A stretch of DNA of 64,000 bases from Caldifarciminota bacterium UBA1063 (lineage in GTDB: Bacteria > Hydrothermota > Hydrothermia > UBA1063), in the NCBI GenBank assembly GCA_002316275.1, contig DCDE01000004.1, forward strand, positions 62,001 to 126,000, given 5' to 3'. Position 1 is the first letter of the stretch. Every line of letters begins with the position of its first letter. Positions 41,020 to 48,845 of the stretch are shown one piece after another. The position numbers and the translations under genes are program-made. Below the pieces are notes generated by a model. It searched no databases. It was not told where the DNA came from and worked only from the letters and a program-made list of their open reading frames with translations.

Positions 41020-41921
41020 CGTACATTCCTCACTTTTATATCTATGGTATAGAACCTCCTCCGCCTCATCCTCGCCTCAGTGTCAAGTTCGTATGTGTGA
41101 TCTTCAACAGTAATCTGGGTCTCCGGGAATGTATAATCCCTGTCAACATCTCCAGCAAGAACAATAGTTGGTCTCACGGTTTTGAGTACCGAGGGGAACT
41201 CGGCTATCTCCTGGGGGTCCCATACCCTTTCACCACTGTCCTCAATGCCATCCCTGTCTAAATCCACCCAATATGCAAGCTGGAAATCCTCAACACCTGA
41301 TAAAAAAGGCTCATTGCCCCTAAAAAGAGTATCATTTTGTAAGGTGTATGCAACCTGAGCCACGTGCCCAGCAGGTATGGTATAGACAAAATTCCCCGGA
41401 GCCGTTTGGACACCAGCGGAAAGAGAAAGTCTGTAGGCAGGCAGATTATTGTATATGAGAACTTCTCTCCCCTTAATTTCCAAGGGGTCAGGGGTAATCA
41501 AGTTCTTTTTGTCATCCATTATAATAATGCTGTCTCCTAAATGTAAATCTACCCTTTCGTCATCCCACCTTCTCACTATTATTTGATCTGCAGCAAATAT
41601 ATCGAGAGTATAACTCCATCTTGTACTTCCACCTACGATGAATCCAGTACTACTCAAATTGAGGACATCTGAACCATCATCCCCGTTAACTCCTGTGATG
41701 GGAACTATGGACGCAGGAGTACCATATCCAGCCATAAGCACATCCCACTTCATTATATTAAAAGCCTGCTGGATGTCTGTCTGAAGTATAGAAAGACTTT
41801 GCTGGGTTGAAGCAGTTCTTAATTGAGACCTATAAACGACAAAAACACTAGCAAGAAGGGCGCTGAGAATAGCAAAAGCAACAATAACCTCAATTAAAGT
41901 GACGCCTTTTCTTTTTTTCAT
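41016..41921 (-). CDS. PilW-like minor pilin
   Basis: 301 aa. The prepilin leader MKKRKG is followed by VTLIEVIVAFAILSALLAS, with the conserved Glu5. The globular part is long for a pilin. It contains TDIQQAFNIMKWDVLMAGYG, a PilW hallmark, and VDLDRDGIEDSGERV, an acidic calcium-type loop. It should be cleaved by a prepilin peptidase, which is not in the window. Confidence 0.85.
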   Translation of the reverse strand: MKKRKGVTLIEVIVAFAILSALLASVFVVYRSQLRTASTQQSLSILQTDIQQAFNIMKWDVLMAGYGTPASIVPITGVNGDDGSDVLNLSSTGFIVGGSTRWSYTLDIFAADQIIVRRWDDERVDLHLGDSIIIMDDKKNLITPDPLEIKGREVLIYNNLPAYRLSLSAGVQTAPGNFVYTIPAGHVAQVAYTLQNDTLFRGNEPFLSGVEDFQLAYWVDLDRDGIEDSGERVWDPQEIAEFPSVLKTVRPTIVLAGDVDRDYTFPETQITVEDHTYELDTEARMRRRRFYTIDIKVRNVR

Positions 41922-41954
41922 ATAAACACCCCTTAAAAAATTTTTTTAAAATCA

Positions 41955-42374
41955 CTAAAGCTCAAACTGGCTCTTAACTGTAGTTAGCCTGTAATCCCTC
42001 CAGGTGTGCGCCCTTGCATCAAACCACCTCACTATTATCATCACAGTCCTAGTTCCATCGGCATTTTCTACAATGTTCCACATGGTTGTGTACTGAACAT
42101 TATCAATTACACTTACAATGGCATGATCAGGTTGAGCTACATCGTCAAGATCCTCGTTATTACCATCGTTAGCGAGCTCAGGGGCATTAAAAGAAACACC
42201 CCTCAGAAATTCGGAATGCCTTTCTGCCAGGTATCGCGCATTAAGCATCTGGTTCTGGAAACTGTTAAGTCTAATGGTAGTAAGTGATAATGGGATTATG
42301 CCCATAAGACCAATGGATAAAAGAGAAAAGGCAACCAGTATTTCTATCAGCGTGTAGCCTTTACTTTTCTTCAT
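41955..42374 (-). CDS. PilV-like prepilin
   Basis: 139 aa from the ATG at 42374, which has GAGGTG six bases upstream; the open frame also allows GTG at 42383. The leader MKKSKG is followed by YTLIEILVAFSLLSIGLMGI, a classical pseudopilin helix with Glu5 and the GLMGI pattern typical of PilV. It overlaps the fimT-like gene by 14 bp. Confidence 0.83.
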   Translation of the reverse strand: MKKSKGYTLIEILVAFSLLSIGLMGIIPLSLTTIRLNSFQNQMLNARYLAERHSEFLRGVSFNAPELANDGNNEDLDDVAQPDHAIVSVIDNVQYTTMWNIVENADGTRTVMIIVRWFDARAHTWRDYRLTTVKSQFEL

Positions 42375-42903
42375 ACCAAGCACCTCTCCAAGAAAAAACC
42401 CTCACTTGACCAAAAGCATTGACGCCCACACACATCAGATTTCTGCTATCATTTAAGTAAATCTCACCAGGGGTTTCGCATAGGCCAAACGCTGTAAATA
42501 CCACTGTATTATTATCCGAAGCAACCCCGAACATGATCCCATCTTGTTCAATACTACCTCCACCAAGAGCAGTAGCTGAGCCAAGCCCACCCAAATTGAC
42601 CTTTTGACTGAAATAATCTGTGTAAATTGCCACTGTTGAATCGAGATTGGGCAGCGGTTTGTTCAGGTCCTCAATTCTTATTTCTACATCCCTCCCATTA
42701 AAAATGACCGCCCTCCTCACACTGCCAGACATCGCGGTAGTTCTCTCATTCTCAAGAAGGGCTCTTACCTGAAATGCTTCATTCTTAAGCCTATTCTTTG
42801 CAACCCATCTATTACCACCCCAGAATGGAATTGCAATAAATATTGCTATAATGGATATAGTAACTAGCACTTCAATTAACGTCACACCCTTCTTGAGCTT
42901 CAT
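42361..42903 (-). CDS. FimT/GspH-like pseudopilin
   Basis: 180 aa. The leader MKLKKG is followed by VTLIEVLVTISIIAIFIAIP. The globular domain resembles GspH/FimT, with RALLENERTTAMSGSVRR and a C-terminal FGQVRVFSW. In several pilus systems FimT helps bind DNA or initiate assembly; whether that applies here is unknown. Placed between the secretin and the PilV-like gene. Confidence 0.83.
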   Translation of the reverse strand: MKLKKGVTLIEVLVTISIIAIFIAIPFWGGNRWVAKNRLKNEAFQVRALLENERTTAMSGSVRRAVIFNGRDVEIRIEDLNKPLPNLDSTVAIYTDYFSQKVNLGGLGSATALGGGSIEQDGIMFGVASDNNTVVFTAFGLCETPGEIYLNDSRNLMCVGVNAFGQVRVFSWRGAWYEEK

Positions 42904-42913
42904 CCTCCTCTCC

Positions 42914-44110
42914 TCACTGCCTCACGATACTCGGGGTTAGGAATATCAAAATCTCAGTTTTGCTTTTGTCTGACTGATCCCTACCAAATAACAGTCTTAT
43001 TATAGGGACTCTCAAAATTAGGGGTAATCCCGATTTACTATTGTTATCCTTGTCAATAATTACACCACCGATCATTACAGTTTCGCCATCAGATACTGTA
43101 ACCTTAGTTTCTGCACCCCTCTTAGAAGTTATAGGCTGGCCAGCGGCTGAAAATCCGGTCAAATCACCAGTTTCTGTCTTAATGCTCATCACGATTTTCC
43201 CATCAGGAATTATATGAGGAGTAACATCGAGGGAGATACCGGTTTCTTCAAACTGAACAATAGTATTTCCAGCCATATCCCGCGAGATCACAGGAACTCT
43301 CAATTTAGAGTAAATGGAGGCTTTTTCATTATCCAGCACCATGATTTTTGGCTCTGAAATTGTATTGGCTTTACTCTGGCCCTCTAAGGCTTCAATAGCA
43401 GCAACCACATTATGAACATTACTCCCAAGGTACGCTACAGAAAGGAAATTAGGATTTCCTGGAGCATACTCGTCAAGATTTACCGCCTGCCTATTAACAT
43501 TGAGCTGTGCACTAGGATTGCCGCCTCGCGTAATTCCAAACTGTGTTCCCAACGTCCTTGATTCATTGTAATCTACCTCAACAATCTTCCCCTGGATGAA
43601 TACCTGAGGGAAAGGCCTATCCACCTGATTTAATAATTCCTCAATCTTGTATAAATTTACTCTGAGATCGGTTACAATAAGTGCGTTAGAAGATTCGTCA
43701 ACTTTTATATCGCCCCGTGGCGAAAGCTGAGATTTAAGTACTTCCGCCATTTTGCGTGCATCAGCATACTGTACACTCAACACTTTCATATCAAGATCGG
43801 CAGCAGTTCTGAGTTGACCAAACTCCGCTTGTGTCATAATCGTAATGACACCCTCACTTTCAATCATAGCAAGGCCATATGCATCGAGAAGAGAGCTGAG
43901 AGCAAGCCTCCAAGGCACGTCTCTGATGTTGAATGTAACCTTCTGCGTAACAGCAGGGGTAGTAATAATATTAACCTTACCAACCTCAGCAAACGCTCTT
44001 AAAACTGTTTTTATGTCAGCTTGCTCCACACTCATAGTAATTCTAGCATCTTGTGCATAAACAAAGGTGACAGCAAGAAGTAACACCGCTAAACGTTTTA
44101 ATAAACTCAT
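42914..44110 (-). CDS. pilQ: Secretin (PilQ/GspD family), short form
   Basis: 398 aa. A signal peptide (AVLLLAVTFVYAQ) is followed by an STN/N0 domain (about 25-95), a secretin N1 domain (about 100-170) and the secretin barrel domain. The barrel contains VFIQGKIVEVDYNESRTLGTQFG, TISEPKIMVLDNEKASI and VSDGETVMIGGVII, the family signatures. It forms the outer-membrane gate. No AMIN domain is on this protein; that domain is on the upstream PilP-like protein instead, which explains the short length. Confidence 0.93.
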   Translation of the reverse strand: MSLLKRLAVLLLAVTFVYAQDARITMSVEQADIKTVLRAFAEVGKVNIITTPAVTQKVTFNIRDVPWRLALSSLLDAYGLAMIESEGVITIMTQAEFGQLRTAADLDMKVLSVQYADARKMAEVLKSQLSPRGDIKVDESSNALIVTDLRVNLYKIEELLNQVDRPFPQVFIQGKIVEVDYNESRTLGTQFGITRGGNPSAQLNVNRQAVNLDEYAPGNPNFLSVAYLGSNVHNVVAAIEALEGQSKANTISEPKIMVLDNEKASIYSKLRVPVISRDMAGNTIVQFEETGISLDVTPHIIPDGKIVMSIKTETGDLTGFSAAGQPITSKRGAETKVTVSDGETVMIGGVIIDKDNNSKSGLPLILRVPIIRLLFGRDQSDKSKTEILIFLTPSIVRQ

Positions 44111-44125
44111 TACTAAACCTCCTTT

Positions 44126-44917
44126 TTATTTTTCCTTTTCTTCTAGTTTAAGTTCGATCCTTCTCGTAAAACCAAAATCAACAGTTGCAAAAACCACACG
44201 GTCAGATTCAATTCTTACTACCCGACCGTTTCTAACCTTATCCCCTTCCTTCAAAACATAGCCAACACCTCTTCTGTCTTGTAAGAGTGCAACATTTCCC
44301 TCTTCACTTCTAATTATCCCGAGGAGCTTGGCTTCACTCACATTTAACAGTTCTTCTTCGCCTTCTATTACTTCTGGCTCAAAGGGATCTTTCTTCCCAC
44401 GGGATGAATAGAAATATTTCTCACCCACATCCAGCTTGTATGTGGACTCTTTAGGCTTTTCTGAAGCCTTTGAAGGTGCAGAGCGAGTCCCCGTCGGTTC
44501 CTCAGTTTCACTCCTGTATGACTCCCCAGAAATGCCGCCAACAAGAATTGTAAGTTTCCCATCGGTTTGCCGGATCGAGTAATTCCTAAACCCATCAACA
44601 TCAAGAACAATTCTCGCTATCAGCTCTGGATCTCTTTGGAATTGGGAACCTCTCACTCTCTCAATGCCTCCTTTCCCAACCATGATAAGCTTTTCATCAA
44701 GACCATATATAACATTCATAAGATCTATCACTATTCTCGGCGGATTCGATAAGGTAAAGTGCCGATATTCAGGCATACCACCCGTAAACCCAAACTCTAT
44801 GGCAGTACCTTCAGAAGTTTCCTTAATTGAATATGCCCTCAACGTATTCTGGGCCTCTACCACCCCCATGGAGAACATACAAAATGTTGCGAATAACAAT
44901 AATAGTATCTTCTTCAT
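44126..44917 (-). CDS. AMIN-PilP fusion protein (secretin partner)
   Basis: 263 aa. A signal peptide ends near VEAQ. An AMIN domain (about 25-130) is recognisable by FTLSNPPRIVIDLMNV and ARIVLDVDGF; it usually sits at the N-terminus of PilQ and binds peptidoglycan or the secretin pore. A variable linker follows, then a PilP homology region (about 170-255) with KKDPFEP, AKLLGIIRSEEGNVALLQD and GYVLKEGDKV. PilP is normally a lipoprotein linking the PilM/N/O complex to PilQ; no lipobox is seen here. Overlaps pilO by 4 bp. Confidence 0.85.
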   Translation of the reverse strand: MKKILLLLFATFCMFSMGVVEAQNTLRAYSIKETSEGTAIEFGFTGGMPEYRHFTLSNPPRIVIDLMNVIYGLDEKLIMVGKGGIERVRGSQFQRDPELIARIVLDVDGFRNYSIRQTDGKLTILVGGISGESYRSETEEPTGTRSAPSKASEKPKESTYKLDVGEKYFYSSRGKKDPFEPEVIEGEEELLNVSEAKLLGIIRSEEGNVALLQDRRGVGYVLKEGDKVRNGRVVRIESDRVVFATVDFGFTRRIELKLEEKEK

Positions 44918-45498
44918 TTCTTAGCACCCCCACTTGCTGCAACCTGAGGATTATACACATAGCATATTACAGATAACTTGGCTTTCACCGTCTCTAAGCT
45001 TTCCTCTCCCGAACTAGATAGTCTCTCGATCTGCAAATTATCAACACTCATAATTCTTTCTGAATTAGCGATAAAACTCACGAAGACCCCTAGTTCATGA
45101 AAGCCGCCTTGGATATCTATGCTTATTGGATACTCCATATAGAGCTCTTTGGGAACTGGTGATTCAGGCTTAAATCCCGTTATTTGGATACCAGATGTAA
45201 CAGCCATACGGGTAATCTGAGAAAGCCACTGTTCCATAATTTCTTCTTGTGGTAAATACTTCTGCGTTTCTTCCCAGAGCGCTAGAAGAGAATCCTTTTC
45301 TCTGATTATTTGGTCATAATCTTTAACATATTCTCTCAATTCCTGCACACGAGCATACTGGGTTTTGTACTGGTTCTCAACATTCTTTAATTCTCTGGAC
45401 TTCGAAGCATAAACCGAATTCCAGAGCAATAAGAAAGTGAGAACATAAACAAGTATCGCTATGAGCCAAATCACAAGCGGCGATTTTAGTCTTTCCAT
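44914..45498 (-). CDS. pilO: PilO-like inner-membrane alignment protein
   Basis: 194 aa. A single membrane helix lies near the N-terminus (IWLIAILVYVLTFLLLWNSV), then a coiled coil (about 30-85, KSRELKNVENQYKTQYARVQ) and a ferredoxin-like periplasmic domain with PISIDIQGGFHELGVFVSFI, a PilO hallmark. It heterodimerises with PilN to connect the cytoplasmic PilM with the secretin. The lipoprotein gene precedes it, which separates it from the PilMN fusion. Confidence 0.9.
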   Translation of the reverse strand: MERLKSPLVIWLIAILVYVLTFLLLWNSVYASKSRELKNVENQYKTQYARVQELREYVKDYDQIIREKDSLLALWEETQKYLPQEEIMEQWLSQITRMAVTSGIQITGFKPESPVPKELYMEYPISIDIQGGFHELGVFVSFIANSERIMSVDNLQIERLSSSGEESLETVKAKLSVICYVYNPQVAASGGAKK

Positions 45499-45507
45499 AA
45501 GGCTCCT

Positions 45508-45954
45508 TTACTCAACCTGATGCTCAAGGTATATAGTCGGCAGGCTGGCATCTTTACCTGGAGTAATTGAATAACCAGATACTTCACCATAGCCAGGCCC
45601 AAGAAGATCATCGAAATACCAAGCCTGAACCTTAACACCAATATTAGAAGGTTTGGGAAATCCTTCATAATTAGCAATGGGCTCAACAACAAACGTGTAG
45701 TTACCTAAACTGTCGCTTGTTGTTTCAAGGGTTGGCCCAGTATAAGGGTATTCACTATTGGGGTCACTAACAAGGTATAGAGATGCTCCCGCAGCGGGAG
45801 TTTCTACAAAGGTCGTTTCGTTATGGACAGTGTCAATATAGGCTATTAGATATGCAACCTTCCCACTTACCATAGTCTCTTGGTCAAAATTCTCACATGA
45901 TGAGAGAAATATACCACTTAATATTGCTATAACAATGTACACATACCTTTTCAT
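45508..45954 (-). CDS. Small lipoprotein with carboxypeptidase-regulatory-like fold, inside pilus operon
   Basis: 148 aa. The signal ends in SGIFLSSC, so Cys20 is the likely lipidation site. The mature part has features of a beta-sandwich (GKVAYLIAYID, GASLYLVSD, DSLGNYTFVV), similar to peptidase-associated regulatory domains; the assignment is by pattern only. It lies between pilMN and pilO with a good AAGGAGG, where standard pilMNOPQ operons have no gene. A role as an outer-membrane pilotin-like or accessory component is inference. Confidence 0.7.
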   Translation of the reverse strand: MKRYVYIVIAILSGIFLSSCENFDQETMVSGKVAYLIAYIDTVHNETTFVETPAAGASLYLVSDPNSEYPYTGPTLETTSDSLGNYTFVVEPIANYEGFPKPSNIGVKVQAWYFDDLLGPGYGEVSGYSITPGKDASLPTIYLEHQVE

Positions 45955-45967
45955 ATTAAAACCTCCT

Positions 45968-47584
45968 TTATTTCAGTTTTACATTTAACTCAAAACTTGC
46001 GTATTTTTCCTCCTGACTACCTGCTACTTCAATTGACAGGAGGCTCACTGAATCAACAATAGGCGACTTTCTAAGGTTGGTCATGAACTGTGAAATCCTC
46101 ATATTTGAAAGAGCAGCCCCTGAAATGTTGAGGTAATCTCCATTTCGCTTCAGAGCTTCAAGCCAACATCCAGAAGGCAAAACCTTATTAACCTCATCTA
46201 ACAACTGCACATATTTAGTCCTTCCAACCTGTAATTGTTTAATCAGGTCAATTTTCCTTCTTGCGTCATCAATTTCCTGCTTATACTCCCTAATTTCGTT
46301 CGCTTTTTTCTGAAGTTCAGCTTCTTCAGCCTGCAAAGAAACAATCTGACTTTTCAAACCAGAGATCCTTCTTGAAGTCCCGATGGTTAGCACGATTATG
46401 CCAACAACGATCAGTAGCCAGATAAAAAGCGCCCCGAGAATGTGTGGAAGAAGAGAAACTTCTTTCACTGCGCCAACTGCTTCTATCCCACCTTCCAGGG
46501 GTAGCAAATTGACTCTATGCTCCTTTTTGTAGAAATGTATGACATCACCCACCACTATAGGAAGTAAGTGTATGCTCTCTCTTAATTCTTTAATTGGCTC
46601 TTCTACGACAAACAAACCAGAAACGTCGAGGGTCTTCAAATCAATCCCATATTTAGTTTTTACAAAGGAGGTGATTCCGTAAAGCTGACTGCCACCACCA
46701 GATATAAAGAAATTAAATTTAGCCCCAGGTTCTCCTAAAGCAGGGATAAACTTGTCAGGAGATAAGAACCTATCGTGAAGTGAACCCATAGTCTCCTCAA
46801 ATGAAGCTCTCTCAATATTTGGGGAGGGACCATGAATAGCTATCTCTTCTGCTTCTTCGACTCTTAAATCGTAGAATCGAGAAAGGTTATCCACATATGA
46901 CTTTATACCCGATGGCACCTCAAGCATCTGCTGCACCTGCCCATCTTTTATGTGAACAAGTAAAGCGACTTCATATCCCATATGAAAGAAAACATTGTCA
47001 CCTGGCAAGTCTTTAAGATCAAGAGCCTCAATCACCCTGAAGAGGGATACTAAATCTGACGTTATCATTACAGGTTCAAGTCCTGAAGCTCTTATAATAT
47101 CCATGATGTCATAAACCAGGCTTAACTTAGCTGTCCCCACCAGAATGTCTACCGATTCTGCAATCTGACTCATTCCAAGTATCTCATAATCTCTTACGAT
47201 CTCAGTTGGATCAACGTGCAGCTCCTCTTTTATTTTCCAATCTACAGCTTCAGCGAGTTTTTCCTTCTTCTTATAAAATGGAATCACCATTACCTTAGAT
47301 TTAACATCACCACCTGCAATATTAACAATGACATTTGTTGTATCCGTACCTAATCTTGCATAAGCATCTCTAATCTTGTCTATTAAGACCTGCCTATCAA
47401 TTATATCCTTCCCGAGAATCACATCAGGAGGAATCTTGACTATTGAGAAAGCCTTAAGGACCAAGTCCTTTTTTCCCCGTTCAAAAAGAGCTAACTTTAC
47501 ACATTTAGAACCTATATCTAATACGACTACTGGTCCTTTGGATTTCCCCTTCAGAACTTTCCCTTGATTACCTTTAGAAGCCAT
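45968..47584 (-). CDS. PilM-PilN fusion protein
   Basis: 538 aa from the ATG at 47584, behind AAAGGAGG; codons up to 47614 are not supported. The N-terminal part (about 15-345) is an actin-like PilM ATPase fold, starting VVLDIGSKCVKLALF, with FISGGGSQLYGI as the second nucleotide-binding motif. A membrane helix (about 370-395, LPHILGALFIWLLIVVGIIV) leads into a PilN domain with a coiled coil and KVLPSGCWLEALKRNGDYL. In most systems PilM binds the short N-terminal tail of a separate PilN; here they are covalently joined. Confidence 0.9.
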   Translation of the reverse strand: MASKGNQGKVLKGKSKGPVVVLDIGSKCVKLALFERGKKDLVLKAFSIVKIPPDVILGKDIIDRQVLIDKIRDAYARLGTDTTNVIVNIAGGDVKSKVMVIPFYKKKEKLAEAVDWKIKEELHVDPTEIVRDYEILGMSQIAESVDILVGTAKLSLVYDIMDIIRASGLEPVMITSDLVSLFRVIEALDLKDLPGDNVFFHMGYEVALLVHIKDGQVQQMLEVPSGIKSYVDNLSRFYDLRVEEAEEIAIHGPSPNIERASFEETMGSLHDRFLSPDKFIPALGEPGAKFNFFISGGGSQLYGITSFVKTKYGIDLKTLDVSGLFVVEEPIKELRESIHLLPIVVGDVIHFYKKEHRVNLLPLEGGIEAVGAVKEVSLLPHILGALFIWLLIVVGIIVLTIGTSRRISGLKSQIVSLQAEEAELQKKANEIREYKQEIDDARRKIDLIKQLQVGRTKYVQLLDEVNKVLPSGCWLEALKRNGDYLNISGAALSNMRISQFMTNLRKSPIVDSVSLLSIEVAGSQEEKYASFELNVKLK

Positions 47585-47606
47585 CCTGAACCCTCCTTTA
47601 ATTAAC

Positions 47607-48845
47607 TCAATCAATAAACGCGTTTAAAACTTTGTTTAAAAGCGTATCATCAATTTTTTCTCCAAGTCTCTGATAGGTCTGCAGTTCTTTAATAATCGTT
47701 TCAATCTTCTTTAAATTCAAACCACCTTTCCTTACAAGCTGATCTACAACACCTGCCGGAAGGGTTCCCTCACCTATAAAATTCTTAACCACTTCCCTCT
47801 TAAGATCTACCGAAGGCTCTTCAATTCCAATGCTCATAAATCCGTTCAGCAACGACCTGATCTTTTTGTTCATCGTTGGCATATCCTTCAAAGGTAGAGC
47901 TGAAGAAAGTACTACCTGCTTATCCCTCAAGACAAGATCCGATAGTACCGTAAAAAGATACTCTTGTGCAAAATCTTTGCCTATAAGAAAATCAAGGTCA
48001 TCAAAGAGCAAAATATCCGTATCTGTTAAGACTCCAAGGTACCTCTCAATTTCCCTTTCTGTCTTGAACCCTTTCAAACTTGCAACAAATTTAAATGCAT
48101 CAATATAAATAAATCGCCTGAGCGCTTCATTCTCTAAGATATAGTTAGCGATAGCTTGAAGGAGATGGGTTTTCCCTGTTCCATCTGGTCCATAAATGAA
48201 GATCCTTTTCTCCCCCACTCCCCTTGTTTCTGAGAGATCCTTACACAAAAGGAATGCATGTTTGTTCGAATCATTTGTGACATACGTATCAAAGGTTTTA
48301 TCCTTTACAATCAAAACCCCGATCTCTTTTTTAACTCTCTCAGCCCCAAAAGGCTCTCGAATCTGTTCCTCTTCAGAAACCTCTACGTAATATCTGTCAA
48401 TAGCTCCCTTTATCTCACTGACTGTGGAAATAAAAGGCCTTATCTTCAAATCCGTAACGTTTTTTACCTCCAAAAGCATCTCTTTATTTACAGGGTTTGC
48501 CATGACCACTGCCAGTGATTTCCCCTTCTTACGAATTGGAATTAGAAGATATTTTCTTGCAATCCTAGCAGGAATATGTTCTACGGCCTCAGGGTCAATA
48601 TCAATATCCCTCAAACTCACATAGTGTAACATAGGGAAACTATCAAGGATGAATTTTACGAGCTGCTCCTCGTTAAGAAATCCTTTCTCTACAAGAATCT
48701 CCTCAAGAGTTCCACCCCTTTCCCATTGCTCAGTTAGCACATTCTTAAGCGCTTCTTTTGTTATTACTCCACTCCTTTCAAGCAAATCTATAAAAGTAAC
48801 CTTTGCTCCAGTCTTCTCATCCACTTTCGCCTCTTTCCTAATCAT
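47607..48845 (-). CDS. MshEN (GspE N-terminal)-DnaA-like AAA+ fusion protein
   Basis: 412 aa. Residues about 16-155 form two MshEN/T2SSE_N-type repeats (FIDLLERSGVITKEALKNVL, then TLEEILVEKGFLNEEQLVKF), as at the N-terminus of pilus ATPases such as PilB/MshE. Residues about 183-410 resemble the DnaA/Hda AAA+ domain. Walker A is GPDGTGKT (219-226), Walker B is ILLFDDLDFL (278-287), and a DnaA-type segment IGIEEPSVDLKR follows. No DnaA DNA-binding domain IV and no PilB-type ATPase core are present. The position of the DnaA arginine finger appears to be Leu. The start overlaps the TPR gene by 4 bp; pilMN follows after 22 bp. Function unknown. Confidence 0.85.
   Translation of the reverse strand: MIRKEAKVDEKTGAKVTFIDLLERSGVITKEALKNVLTEQWERGGTLEEILVEKGFLNEEQLVKFILDSFPMLHYVSLRDIDIDPEAVEHIPARIARKYLLIPIRKKGKSLAVVMANPVNKEMLLEVKNVTDLKIRPFISTVSEIKGAIDRYYVEVSEEEQIREPFGAERVKKEIGVLIVKDKTFDTYVTNDSNKHAFLLCKDLSETRGVGEKRIFIYGPDGTGKTHLLQAIANYILENEALRRFIYIDAFKFVASLKGFKTEREIERYLGVLTDTDILLFDDLDFLIGKDFAQEYLFTVLSDLVLRDKQVVLSSALPLKDMPTMNKKIRSLLNGFMSIGIEEPSVDLKREVVKNFIGEGTLPAGVVDQLVRKGGLNLKKIETIIKELQTYQRLGEKIDDTLLNKVLNAFID

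Noticed and set aside
45508..45954. Annotation of the small lipoprotein as PilP
   Set aside because: A better PilP match is fused to the AMIN domain at 44126-44917; this protein has no PilP motif.
47607..48845. Annotation as PilB extension ATPase or as DnaA itself
   Set aside because: The N-terminal domain fits PilB/GspE, but the ATPase core follows DnaA. DnaA domain IV is missing, so neither name is justified.
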